DNA of 64,000 nucleotides from a virus, in the IMG/VR virus record IMGVR_UViG_3300036770_005540, positions 1-64,000 of that record. The stretch is one strand, 5' to 3'. A program made the translations under genes and the position numbers. Numbering within the stretch: the stretch's first letter is position 1; the number at the start of each line of letters is the position of its first letter. The notes beneath the pieces were generated by a model. The model ran no database searches. It was not told the origin of the DNA and worked only from the letters and a program-made list of their open reading frames with translations. This document shows positions 47,415-54,866 of this stretch, in pieces.

Positions 47415-47894
47415 TCACCATGAAGCCTGATAGGCGAAGTACCACTCGCTGGGCATTGACACGGCTTTTTCAAGTATCTTGACCGTATCTTCAAGGTCGG
47501 AGAAGTAATACTCATCGTATTCGGTACTCCCGAAGAAGAACCCAGACTGTGTTGGCAGTAGTTCCTCGGCTCTACCCTGCTCGGCAAGAACTTCTTTGAC
47601 CGTAGCCAACAGTTCTTCAAGTTTCTCACGAGACACATAGACTTCTCGGCAGTCATCTTCGCCATTGGCGCAGTTGTCCACGAACCATTGGTGTACGGCA
47701 TTGACCTTGCGCCAATAACCGATTTTCATGTCAATGATGATGGTTCCGCCAAAAGTAGTGTCAAGGTACTGTGTGTCCTCGCCAATGGCTTCCTTCAACT
47801 TCTGGAAGTCGGCATTTTTCTTCTGCCATGTCGGCTCCTCAAAGTCGTTGCTGAACGTATATTTCTTTGCGTATAAGTATTGGTCTAATCCCAT
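47415..47894 (-). CDS. MGLD-type conserved protein with IGYWRKVNAVHQWFV core
   Basis: 159 residues. MGLDQYLYAKKY, IGYWRKVNAVHQWFVDNC, then LLPTQSGFFFGSTEYDEYYF match an uncharacterised phage/bacterial family. Probably a globular cytoplasmic protein. First gene of promoter copy 27. Confidence 0.78.
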   Translation of the reverse strand: MGLDQYLYAKKYTFSNDFEEPTWQKKNADFQKLKEAIGEDTQYLDTTFGGTIIIDMKIGYWRKVNAVHQWFVDNCANGEDDCREVYVSREKLEELLATVKEVLAEQGRAEELLPTQSGFFFGSTEYDEYYFSDLEDTVKILEKAVSMPSEWYFAYQASW

Positions 47895-47900
47895 ACCTGC

Positions 47901-47929
47901 ACCTTACAGGCAATAATGAAGTAAGACAA
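47901..47929 (-). promoter_or_regulatory. Leaderless promoter repeat, copy 27
   Basis: TTGTCT-N17-TAAGGT, six bases, ATG 47,894. Confidence 0.8.
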
Positions 47930-47930
47930 C

Positions 47931-48068
47931 TTATTGCTCGCTCTCGTATGGCGGCACTTGCCAAGTTTCGGGGTTGTCCAGACAGGCCCCGCAGATGTCT
48001 TCGTCGTCGGTGTACTCTTCTGGCAACTTGTAGCCGCACCCTGCGGCGCAGTAGCGGGACTCACTCAT
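47931..48068 (-). CDS. 45-residue zinc-ribbon microprotein
   Basis: YCAAGCGYKLPEEY, then ICGACLDNPETW: C-x3-C and C-x2-C knuckles. ATG overlaps the previous gene by eight bases. Confidence 0.65.
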   Translation of the reverse strand: MSESRYCAAGCGYKLPEEYTDDEDICGACLDNPETWQVPPYESEQ

Positions 48069-48345
48069 CGTCCCCACGCTCCTCAATGACGGCTCGGATT
48101 TCTTTAAGGCTGTCCCTGAAGTTCCTGCGCCATTCGTTCCACATGGCTTCGTCTTGCATCATGTGATTGGCGAGTTCTTCAAAGTCGCTCGGTGAGCGGT
48201 CTTTCCACCACTCAAGGTCGTCGGCATTGGGGGCGAGACGTGGATGTGTAGACGCAAGTCCAAGCATCTCACTGACTTCCTCCTTTAGGTCGGCCGGCAT
48301 CATGCTGATGACGAACGCCGTCTCATAATGTGTTCTGTCGCTCAT
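48061..48345 (-). CDS. Helical acidic protein, 94 residues
   Basis: Starts in repeat 2: on the - strand TAGGAC lies six bases before this ATG, which may be a degenerate leaderless promoter. SDRTHYETAFVISMMPADLK and an acidic, aromatic middle. No family recognised. Confidence 0.6.
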   Translation of the reverse strand: MSDRTHYETAFVISMMPADLKEEVSEMLGLASTHPRLAPNADDLEWWKDRSPSDFEELANHMMQDEAMWNEWRRNFRDSLKEIRAVIEERGDDE

Positions 48346-48370
48346 GGCTATGTCCTACGGTGGTGGAAAG
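48346..48370 (+). repeat. Repeat 2, copy 8
   Basis: GGCTATGTCCTACGGTGGTG, then GAAAG; lies between 48,345 and the 3' end of the gene at 48,373. Confidence 0.75.
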
Positions 48371-48372
48371 GG

Positions 48373-48747
48373 CTACTTGCCAGCAACCAGATACTCGGTT
48401 GCCATTGTCCACAGATGCTCTGCTGAGTCATAGAAAGATTGCTCAACATCTTCAAGCCTCATTGACGGAATGATTCTGACAACAGGCAAAGACTCAATGC
48501 CCTGCTCGTGGAATATGTTCCAACCGCCATCAGTAGCCCACACTTCAAGCCGTGCGTAAGACTGCTCGTCGTAGTAGTTGCGCCGAATGACGACACGGAT
48601 TTTGGTACGGAAGTGCTTGTGAATCCCACTAGGACCGAAAGCACGAATCTCGGTGTAATACCAAGACTGTTGGTGATTGCGGAATGTCACATCGTTGCCA
48701 TCTTCGGTGACGGTGTGATACCCCATGTGATTTGTGGTTGTAATCAT
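48373..48747 (-). CDS. Hypothetical protein, 124 residues
   Basis: Beta-rich (HTVTEDGNDVTFRNHQQSWY, FRTKIRVVIRRNYYDEQSYA), then helical end (DVEQSFYDSAEHLWTMATEY). First gene of promoter copy 28. Confidence 0.65.
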   Translation of the reverse strand: MITTTNHMGYHTVTEDGNDVTFRNHQQSWYYTEIRAFGPSGIHKHFRTKIRVVIRRNYYDEQSYARLEVWATDGGWNIFHEQGIESLPVVRIIPSMRLEDVEQSFYDSAEHLWTMATEYLVAGK

Positions 48748-48753
48748 ACTTGG

Positions 48754-48782
48754 ACCTTACAGGCAATAATCACTTTAGACAA
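48754..48782 (-). promoter_or_regulatory. Leaderless promoter repeat, copy 28
   Basis: TTGTCT-N17-TAAGGT, six bases, ATG 48,747. Confidence 0.8.
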
Positions 48783-48972
48783 CCTCTTCGTATGTATCAA
48801 AGCAGTCGTATGCCTCAAAGTATTCGGTTCGGTTGGCGAGCAGTCCCGAGATGCGAGCCAGCAGGGCTGCGATTATCTTGTCGGACTCCTTGTTCCAAGC
48901 ATCTTGGCTGTCTGCGTGTTCGCAGTTTGGCACGGCGAATGCGATGCTGTAGGCGTGATTGTATTTAGTCAT
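48775..48972 (-). CDS. Hypothetical protein, 65 residues
   Basis: ATGA overlap with the upstream gene. SIAFAVPNCEHADSQDAWNK, then helical KIIAALLARISGLLANRTEY. No family recognised. Confidence 0.6.
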   Translation of the reverse strand: MTKYNHAYSIAFAVPNCEHADSQDAWNKESDKIIAALLARISGLLANRTEYFEAYDCFDTYEEVV

Positions 48973-49262
48973 GTCAGGACCTCAACTTCAAGTGCTTTGT
49001 GGGATTGATTGCCATTCATGAACTCTTCGTTATAGCGGTCCCAGAACTCGGGGGCATCTTCATCTATGGGGTATGTGAAGTCACCGCCATAGTCCTTCAC
49101 CCACTCGCCATTCTTGTGGACGTGCTGATACTTATCTTCAAGTGTCATCTTGTCCCATCCGTCTGGCAGGGTCTTTAGCGACCAATACTCGGCTCGGTCG
49201 CTTCTCCACAGGTTGTTTTCGCTCACCTCTTCGGTGATGAAGCGCAGCACTATTTCGCTCAC
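48969..49262 (-). CDS. Hypothetical protein, 97 residues
   Basis: Middle gene of three overlapping genes. Aromatic and acidic (AEYWSLKTLPDGWDKMTLED, DEDAPEFWDRYNEEF). No family recognised. Confidence 0.6.
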   Translation of the reverse strand: MSEIVLRFITEEVSENNLWRSDRAEYWSLKTLPDGWDKMTLEDKYQHVHKNGEWVKDYGGDFTYPIDEDAPEFWDRYNEEFMNGNQSHKALEVEVLT

Positions 49263-49537
49263 TTCACAGCCTCGTTTGCCAGAAACTCACTTGTTAGACC
49301 CTCGATGGCTTCCTTGACGCCATCGGCGGTGAAGTGCCTGTAATCCTTAGCATCTTCTTCGCTCACCTCAACGGCGTCCCATGGTCTGTCCCAATCAAGT
49401 AGTTCAATCTCAACGATTGGGGCGGTTGAGTACGCACCCTCGTCGCTGAAACTAATGGTCGGGTCGTCGTCGTCCTCGCACTCGTAAAGGTACTGAACGT
49501 TGATTTCAACTGTCTGATGAATGATGTATTTCTTCAT
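49259..49537 (-). CDS. Hypothetical protein, 92 residues
   Basis: First gene of promoter copy 29. Beta-rich N-terminus (KKYIIHQTVEINVQYLYECE) with an acidic loop, helical end. No family recognised. Confidence 0.65.
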   Translation of the reverse strand: MKKYIIHQTVEINVQYLYECEDDDDPTISFSDEGAYSTAPIVEIELLDWDRPWDAVEVSEEDAKDYRHFTADGVKEAIEGLTSEFLANEAVK

Positions 49538-49543
49538 GCGTAG

Positions 49544-49572
49544 ACCTTACAGGCAATAATGGTTTATGACAA
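49544..49572 (-). promoter_or_regulatory. Leaderless promoter repeat, copy 29
   Basis: TTGTCA-N17-TAAGGT, six bases, ATG 49,537. Confidence 0.8.
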
Positions 49573-49731
49573 CGGCTGAACGTCGTGCCTCGTACACCAA
49601 CCGTCATAGCAGTCGTCGCATAGAAGCACATTTTCCTCATACACGCGTTTGCCATCTTCGGTGGCCCCGGTGGGGGCTAGATTCCAGTGTTCGCCTAGGT
49701 CAACTTCGCACCAGTGGCAGGTTCGGTTCAT
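49564..49731 (-). CDS. Zinc-ribbon microprotein, 55 residues
   Basis: TCHWCEVDLG and CDDCYDGWC form a four-to-five cysteine ribbon. ATGA overlap with the upstream gene. Its stop falls inside promoter copy 29. Confidence 0.65.
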   Translation of the reverse strand: MNRTCHWCEVDLGEHWNLAPTGATEDGKRVYEENVLLCDDCYDGWCTRHDVQPLS

Positions 49732-50132
49732 GACTTACCCTCCCATTTCAACCGCTCATCGCTTCCCTCTTCTGTCCAGAATGGGAACCCGACGAACTCG
49801 TTAAAGATGCAGAAGTCGTCGTACTCGGTGCTTGGCTCTTCGCCCCACGATGTACCGCCAGTAATACGCAACTCACGATTGCCATCAAGTGTGATGCCCG
49901 ATACGTCACGATTGCCATCACAGCCGTACACAAGGTCTATTGCGTCAGAGATGCGTTCCTTGACACGGCGTTGTAGGTCATCAGACCATTCCTCGTCGGT
50001 AAAGCCGAAGAAACCGCAGTCCTCCATGCGACCCAAGTCAGTTTCGGTGATTACCAAGCGCTCAAGACGCTTACGGCAGTCTTCTATTGACTCCCGAATC
50101 TCAACGGTCGCAAGTATTAGGTCAGCACCCAT
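49728..50132 (-). CDS. Conserved protein with TGGTSWGEEPSTEYDD motif
   Basis: 134 residues from ATG 50,132, just past the upstream stop; longer frame upstream not used. SIEDCRKRLERLVITETDLG helical start, then NRELRITGGTSWGEEPSTEY, a motif recurrent in uncharacterised actinobacterial and phage proteins. Function unknown. Confidence 0.65.
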   Translation of the reverse strand: MGADLILATVEIRESIEDCRKRLERLVITETDLGRMEDCGFFGFTDEEWSDDLQRRVKERISDAIDLVYGCDGNRDVSGITLDGNRELRITGGTSWGEEPSTEYDDFCIFNEFVGFPFWTEEGSDERLKWEGKS

Positions 50133-50133
50133 T

Positions 50134-50415
50134 TCAGATGACTTCCCCATCAACAGTGGTCGTGAGACCGTGAGTGTGTTCGGAATGCATCTGCTGGTAC
50201 TCGGGATAGGTGTTCCCAATAATTTCGTGCGGGTTGGACTCTTCGTAGCACTCCAGATTCAAAGAACCATCGTCGTTGAACGATAGGACAACGTTGTAGA
50301 TGGTGTCTTTAGTGCCGTTGGAGCGGACGATGTTCACTTCTGCGACGCAGGGAGCATCATCCCAGTCAATAAGCGGAATGTCTGCAATTGGGATGTTTAG
50401 TTCGTGTTTCTTCAT
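50134..50415 (-). CDS. Hypothetical protein, 93 residues
   Basis: First gene of promoter copy 30. Beta-rich (VAEVNIVRSNGTKDTIYNVV, LSFNDDGSLNLECY) with His-containing YPEYQQMHSEHTHG. No family recognised. Confidence 0.65.
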   Translation of the reverse strand: MKKHELNIPIADIPLIDWDDAPCVAEVNIVRSNGTKDTIYNVVLSFNDDGSLNLECYEESNPHEIIGNTYPEYQQMHSEHTHGLTTTVDGEVI

Positions 50416-50421
50416 ACCTGC

Positions 50422-50450
50422 AACTTACAGGCAATAATTAGTTTAAACAA
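50422..50450 (-). promoter_or_regulatory. Leaderless promoter repeat, copy 30
   Basis: TTGTTT-N17-TAAGTT, six bases, ATG 50,415. Confidence 0.8.
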
Positions 50451-50646
50451 CCTCTTGGGTTTCGGCCGTCATCAGGTATAGGCGAATGTCCAGAAGAAGG
50501 TCGGTCATTTCAGACGAAGACACAAGGTCCCTACCCGAAATGTCGGCAATTGCCTTATCCACGAGTTTCAAGGCTTCGCCGATTTCCGGGACCCCGACAC
50601 TTGTGCTATCCACTGCGGTGGTGGAAGACTCAACCATGGTATCCAT
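50443..50646 (-). CDS. Helical acidic protein, 67 residues
   Basis: TAATG coupling to the upstream gene. Contains repeat 2 (reverse strand) in its first codons. PEIGEALKLVDKAIADISGR helix. No family recognised. Confidence 0.55.
   Translation of the reverse strand: MDTMVESSTTAVDSTSVGVPEIGEALKLVDKAIADISGRDLVSSSEMTDLLLDIRLYLMTAETQEVV
50604..50630 (+). repeat. Repeat 2, copy 9 (intragenic)
   Basis: GCTATCCACTGCGGTGGTGG, then AAGACTC, within the start of gene 50,443-50,646. Confidence 0.65.
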
Positions 50647-50981
50647 TATACAAACTTACACAGTATGGCGTGAGTATCTTCGCCATTCCACTCGACATCA
50701 AAGCCCTCGTTGCGTAGTGCGGACACGATAATGTGCGCCCCGCCGTTGTCGTGATAAATGTATTGGTAATCATTGCGAGCATTGCCACTATCTCTGGCAA
50801 AGGCAAGGTAATTACCCTGGCCACCATACGTCCATGCAACAGGTGTGCCTGGTTTGTAGTTGGGTTCCATGTCGGCTGCTGCACATGTACGGCAACAATC
50901 CATGCGATTTAGTTGGGTATAGACCCCAAGTTTTGCCACTGCTCTCCATGCAGCATTCCAGCGTTGTCGCTGAGTTCTCAC
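50646..50981 (-). CDS. Hypothetical protein, 111 residues
   Basis: Basic N-terminal helix (RTQRQRWNAAWRAVAKLG), DCCRTCAAADM cysteine cluster, then a beta domain (DYQYIYHDNGGAHIIVSALR). Overlaps neighbours by one and four bases. Confidence 0.6.
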   Translation of the reverse strand: MRTQRQRWNAAWRAVAKLGVYTQLNRMDCCRTCAAADMEPNYKPGTPVAWTYGGQGNYLAFARDSGNARNDYQYIYHDNGGAHIIVSALRNEGFDVEWNGEDTHAILCKFV

Positions 50982-51256
50982 AGCAGTTCCTCCAAGGCAC
51001 TATCCCAATCAGTGTCGTTTTCGCCAAGGGTATTGACGAAGTAGTACATCTTGCTGAACCTCATTGACTGCTTGTGAAAGAAGTTGTAAAGTTCTTGCGA
51101 ACCCTCGCCGTACTTATCGCAAAGTTGGGCGAACTCCTCCAGAATGGCGTCCCTCTCCTCTTCGGGAAGGTTGTTGAAAGACTCAACCACTTCGCTCCAG
51201 ACCTTCGCCTGATAAGCCTCGTGGAGGAGGTTGATGAATTCGGTGTCGTTTTCCAT
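50978..51256 (-). CDS. Helical acidic protein, 92 residues
   Basis: ATG 51,256 lies seven bases after the promoter -10 and is preferred to the GTG that overlaps the promoter. Helices with LLHEAYQAKVWSEVVESFNN and EEERDAILEEFAQLC. No family recognised. Confidence 0.65.
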   Translation of the reverse strand: MENDTEFINLLHEAYQAKVWSEVVESFNNLPEEERDAILEEFAQLCDKYGEGSQELYNFFHKQSMRFSKMYYFVNTLGENDTDWDSALEELL

Positions 51257-51263
51257 GTGTTGC

Positions 51264-51292
51264 ACCTTACAGGCAATAATTACTTATTCCAA
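51264..51292 (-). promoter_or_regulatory. Leaderless promoter repeat, copy 31
   Basis: TTGGAA-N17-TAAGGT, seven bases, ATG 51,256. Confidence 0.75.
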
Positions 51293-51327
51293 CCCCCATG
51301 TGCGCATCCGCGCGCCATGGAAGACTC

Positions 51328-51356
51328 ATCCTACAGGCATTAATGGGTTAACGCTC
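51328..51356 (-). promoter_or_regulatory. Degenerate promoter repeat, copy 32
   Basis: CCATTAATGCCTG spacer and TAGGAT; only a 12-codon frame follows. Probably a decayed copy. Confidence 0.5.
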
Positions 51357-51419
51357 GCGAGCCCCGGATATACCAGACGTGCTGACCGTCACAGACATTG
51401 CAGGTTGTCAAACTACGTG

Positions 51420-51443
51420 GCTATCCACTACGGTGGTGGAAGA
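51420..51443 (+). repeat. Repeat 2, copy 10
   Basis: GCTATCCACTACGGTGGTGG, then AAGA. TTGTCA lies 18 bases before TACGGT, so at this site the repeat could be a rightward promoter for the gene at 51,471. Confidence 0.65.
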
Positions 51444-51470
51444 CAGTTATAACCAATAAGGAGAAACCAC

Positions 51471-51866
51471 ATGAAACCACGGCTAGTTAGTACGCCATCA
51501 ACAGAAGGGGCGCTGCACACAATTGCATATGCCCGTAATAAAGATGGCCGAATTGACCTTGATGCATACAAGGGCCTAACTGGGACTATTGAATCAAACA
51601 ACCTAAAGATTGATGTAAAAATCAACAACGCTCGAGTTCGTTACGGGCATCTCGATTTGAATGTCAGTCCGATGTCCGGGGCTGGCGAGGTATGGGTTGA
51701 GCGAAAGAATATTGAAATCAACAACGACCCTGCGGCCAAGGCCCCCGTGGCAAAGATGAAAACTCGCAAAATTGACGAATCAAAACCGGAAAACGCGTTT
51801 CCGAAGAACGACATCAAGGAAATGATTCGGATGATGATTCAGGAAGAGCGCCAAAAGGCCGTCTAA
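51471..51866 (+). CDS. Hypothetical protein, 131 residues, with strong SD
   Basis: AAGGAG seven bases before the ATG marks efficient leadered translation, unlike most genes here. Beta-rich core (YKGLTGTIESNNLKIDVKIN, VRYGHLDLNVSPMSGAGEVW), basic linker and an acidic, helical tail. It could be a small abundant structural or decoration-type protein; no family recognised. Confidence 0.65.
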   Translation: MKPRLVSTPSTEGALHTIAYARNKDGRIDLDAYKGLTGTIESNNLKIDVKINNARVRYGHLDLNVSPMSGAGEVWVERKNIEINNDPAAKAPVAKMKTRKIDESKPENAFPKNDIKEMIRMMIQEERQKAV

Positions 51867-52084
51867 TAACGGCCCGGCCGCAAGTCTTCCCGAAGGTATA
51901 CCACATCTCCGTCATCTTTGGATTCGATGGCGGAAGATGTGGGAACCTCATCTGTGTCTGCCTTCACAGGGGCCTCTTCTGATAATTCTTCAGAACTTTC
52001 TTCTTCCGCCGCCGGCTGCGGCTCAAAATGAATTCGCTCAAGTTTTTGGTTGGACCCGAGGGCCCCGTGATTGTTCCCGGCCAT
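51863..52084 (-). CDS. Acidic disordered protein, 73 residues
   Basis: Tail to tail overlap of four bases with the previous gene, divergent from the next. Ala/Glu/Ser-rich (AAEEESSEELSEEAPVKADT). No family recognised. Confidence 0.5.
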   Translation of the reverse strand: MAGNNHGALGSNQKLERIHFEPQPAAEEESSEELSEEAPVKADTDEVPTSSAIESKDDGDVVYLREDLRPGRY

Positions 52085-52085
52085 G

Positions 52086-52114
52086 TTGTCTTACCTCATT
52101 ATTGCCTGTAACGT
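52086..52114 (+). promoter_or_regulatory. Leaderless promoter repeat, copy 33 (rightward)
   Basis: TTGTCT-N17-TAACGT, seven bases, ATG 52,122. Confidence 0.75.
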
Positions 52115-52121
52115 GTTTGCC

Positions 52122-52556
52122 ATGCTAAATCTAACAGATGACTACATAGACAGTTTACCTGCGGACACACGACGCATCCCTGATGTTGAGCGTGGCCTAT
52201 ACGTATTACAGACGTGGCAGAAGAATGGGGCCAGTGGCTCACCTGCTTCATGGCTCAAAAATTACATGATTCGCTCAGAGGGTTTGATGTGGATAAATCA
52301 AAACATCATCCCAAAACTAGGCGTCGCCATCGTGGCCGAGGAAAAGACGGAAAAACGCAAGGACAAGTACGCCAAGTTGGAGAAACTTGCGCTGGATAAC
52401 CTGTATCACGAATTCACGACCCAGCAACTCGCTGATGAGTCGGGGCTCGGCGCACAAACCATTAGCAAGTGGGCAAAGACCACTGGTTACTTCCGAGTAA
52501 TAGGGCGTGGCAAGTGGGAAGCCCGCAATCCAAAAGATGACCGCAAAAACGCCTAG
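52122..52556 (+). CDS. Winged-helix/HTH protein, 144 residues
   Basis: ATG 52,122 is placed by the promoter rule; the in-frame ATG 17 codons upstream runs through the promoter. C-terminal FTTQQLADESGLGAQTISKW is a helix-turn-helix; the N-terminal part is helical (LPADTRRIPDVERGLYVLQT). A regulator or replication-accessory protein. Confidence 0.7.
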   Translation: MLNLTDDYIDSLPADTRRIPDVERGLYVLQTWQKNGASGSPASWLKNYMIRSEGLMWINQNIIPKLGVAIVAEEKTEKRKDKYAKLEKLALDNLYHEFTTQQLADESGLGAQTISKWAKTTGYFRVIGRGKWEARNPKDDRKNA

Positions 52557-52558
52557 GG

Positions 52559-52587
52559 TTGTCTTAACTCATTATTGCCTGTAAGGT
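52559..52587 (+). promoter_or_regulatory. Leaderless promoter repeat, copy 34 (rightward)
   Basis: TTGTCT-N17-TAAGGT, six bases, ATG 52,594. Confidence 0.8.
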
Positions 52588-52593
52588 ACAAGT

Positions 52594-53316
52594 ATGACAA
52601 CTACAAACACCACCACCAAACTCCCCGAGTGCTGGCAAGCACTTGAGGATGTACTTACCAACAACATTGACCGAGTCATCTTGTTTGGTCCCCCAGGGAC
52701 AGGCAAGACGTACGCAGGCATGAATTTCGGCAACGTGGGTAACGGCTCGTTCCGCATCACCTGCACCGAGGACATGACCAACCTGAACGTAGACGGCGCT
52801 TTCATGCCGACTAGTGACGGCAAGGCTTTCAAGTGGTATGAGGGTTCTGCTCTTAAGGCATGGCAGGCAGGCGGTCGTCTCGTCGTGGACGAGATTGACA
52901 AGGCTGGCTCCGACGTGTTCGCCACGCTACTGAACTTCCTTGACTCTCCTGAGTCTGCATCGTGGGAGCATCCTGAGAACGGACAGATTATCCGTCCCTC
53001 CAATGGATTCTCCGCAGTGATGACCACCAACGTTGAGGACATGGACGAATTGCCCGAAGCGTTGGCCGACCGATTCCCTGTTCGGATTCGCATCAACCAG
53101 CCACATCCCAATGCACTGCGTCGTCTCTCACGAGACCTGCGTGAGGTTGCGGTTAACTACGCCGACGCTGGACGAGACCGAATTTCACTGCGAACGTTCA
53201 TGGCCTTTGACAATCTCCGAAACTCAATGGGCGACGAACGTGCCAGCAAGATTGTCTTTGGGCATCGTGCTGACGGAATCATGGATGCTCTCAGGGTTAA
53301 TGCGGTGGCATCGTGA
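52594..53316 (+). CDS. MoxR/CobS-like AAA+ ATPase
   Basis: 240 residues. Walker A GPPGTGKT at 32-39, Walker B RLVVDEID at 95-102, sensor MTTN and arginine-finger-like ADRFP. It belongs to the AAA_5/MoxR-CobS group, which works with a VWA partner; the adjacent gene encodes one. In cobalamin synthesis CobS and CobT, with CobN, insert cobalt; other pairs act as chaperones. ATGA overlap with the VWA gene supports a complex. Confidence 0.85.
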   Translation: MTTTNTTTKLPECWQALEDVLTNNIDRVILFGPPGTGKTYAGMNFGNVGNGSFRITCTEDMTNLNVDGAFMPTSDGKAFKWYEGSALKAWQAGGRLVVDEIDKAGSDVFATLLNFLDSPESASWEHPENGQIIRPSNGFSAVMTTNVEDMDELPEALADRFPVRIRINQPHPNALRRLSRDLREVAVNYADAGRDRISLRTFMAFDNLRNSMGDERASKIVFGHRADGIMDALRVNAVAS

Positions 53317-54866
53317 CCACAAAAACCACGATTGAACCACACGCACTAACACGGCGTGATAGACCGACACTGCGCTGGAGCGTTGAAGAAGTCATCGCCA
53401 AGCGTGGATACGCCAAGACCGACATCATCGGGCGCAAGATATATGCGCCTGCTGGATTGTCGGAACTTGAGCGTGTCGTACGTGCGCACGAGTTGATGCA
53501 TGCCAGAATCACACCTGCCGAAGAAATTGGTGATTGGATTAAACGTGGCGTTGCGTCAAAAGATTCAATCTATGCAGTTGAAGAAGTGCGTGTTAACTAC
53601 GCAATTCAAAAGGCTGGCTTTGATTTAAACGAACTGACCGACGGCAACGAAGATGCTGACGGCGAACTTGCAGTAATCCAAAACAATTGGGAGGGTGCCG
53701 TTCGTTTTGCGGTCGCTACCGCTGGCACTGCTGGCGGTAAACGATTTCTCGTCGGCGTGCGTCGCCAATCAAAACATTGGGCGAATGCTCTTCAACGAAT
53801 CCAAAAACATATTTGGAAACAAATTGAGGGTGCCGACACTGGTCGTATCGGCCGTAAGCGTGTAGTGAGGGAACCTTTGTTCTCAACCGAGGTACATAAG
53901 TACATCGGGCTTGCACCTGCTGGCTTTGCGTGGACCGAGCGTTGGGCTGAGTACCTTGACCGACTTGGTGCGATGCAACCGCCTGAAAAGAATCCGACCA
54001 CGGCCAAGAAAACAAAGAAATCAAGCACCGAGGCCGAGGGTAAAGAAGATGAATCCGACAAGTCCGAGTCCGAGTCTGGCGACAAAACTGATTCTGAAGA
54101 ATCAACAGAAATTGCCAATAAAGGTTCTGAGGATGACTTTGAAGAACGTATGCGTCGGATGAATCCGCTCTCATACAGCCGTGGTAGCGAAGAGTGGAGC
54201 AAACTCCTATGGGGCAAGACAAAATTGTCTCGTGTCTCAAAGGGTGCTCTTGGCAAGAAGCGCTATGCGATGCAATACGGTCGCAATCCACGACGCATCG
54301 GGCGACTCTACACTGACCCACAACGTCGTGTGTTTGACCACGAGCGTCGTGCCAAGGGTGGAATTGTCCTGATTGACGGTTCTGGCTCTATGGCACTTGA
54401 CCGTGATGACGTTCTCAAGATTCTGCAAGTGGCACCAGGTGCGACTGTCGCAATCTATTCCGACATGGATGAGGGTGAGGGCCGTTTGCCAAACATCCAC
54501 ATTCTCGCAAAAGACGGAAAATGTGTTGAGGAAAAAGACATGCCAGATTTTGGCGCTGGCAACGGCGTTGACTTCCCTGCTCTTGATTGGGCGATTAAGG
54601 AACGCAAGAAGAAGGAACCTGTCGTTTGGGTAACTGATGGCGGTGTGTGCGTTGCCAACAGCGGATTTAATCATTCGCTAGCGGTGCAGTGCATCAATCA
54701 CGCCAAGCGCCATAAAGTAATCTGCGTTGACCACGTTGATTCGGCAATCAAACAATTGCAGGCTCTGAACAACGGACAGACTGTCCGAGTCAAGTACCCT
54801 CAGTACTTCACTCAAGTCATCAACCACTTGGGCGGTATGGACGAAGAACAGGTAGTCAAGAAGTAA
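53313..54866 (+). CDS. CobT-like VWA protein with N-terminal HELMH motif
   Basis: 517 residues. N-terminal half contains RAHELMH (residues 58-63 with HExxH), as in metallopeptidase-VWA (DUF2201-type) proteins; residues about 225-280 are a low-complexity Lys/Glu/Ser/Asp linker; the C-terminal third is a von Willebrand A domain with MIDAS DGSGSM at 355-360 and WVTDGG near 443. The layout, acidic linker then MIDAS domain, is that of CobT. Partner of the AAA+ ATPase upstream. Confidence 0.85.
   Translation: MTTKTTIEPHALTRRDRPTLRWSVEEVIAKRGYAKTDIIGRKIYAPAGLSELERVVRAHELMHARITPAEEIGDWIKRGVASKDSIYAVEEVRVNYAIQKAGFDLNELTDGNEDADGELAVIQNNWEGAVRFAVATAGTAGGKRFLVGVRRQSKHWANALQRIQKHIWKQIEGADTGRIGRKRVVREPLFSTEVHKYIGLAPAGFAWTERWAEYLDRLGAMQPPEKNPTTAKKTKKSSTEAEGKEDESDKSESESGDKTDSEESTEIANKGSEDDFEERMRRMNPLSYSRGSEEWSKLLWGKTKLSRVSKGALGKKRYAMQYGRNPRRIGRLYTDPQRRVFDHERRAKGGIVLIDGSGSMALDRDDVLKILQVAPGATVAIYSDMDEGEGRLPNIHILAKDGKCVEEKDMPDFGAGNGVDFPALDWAIKERKKKEPVVWVTDGGVCVANSGFNHSLAVQCINHAKRHKVICVDHVDSAIKQLQALNNGQTVRVKYPQYFTQVINHLGGMDEEQVVKK

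Noticed and set aside
31564-52587. The CTTACAGGCAATAATG repeats as transposon ends or att sites
   Set aside because: They are not paired or inverted around genes, there is no transposase or integrase in the window, and spacing to start codons is fixed, which fits promoters.
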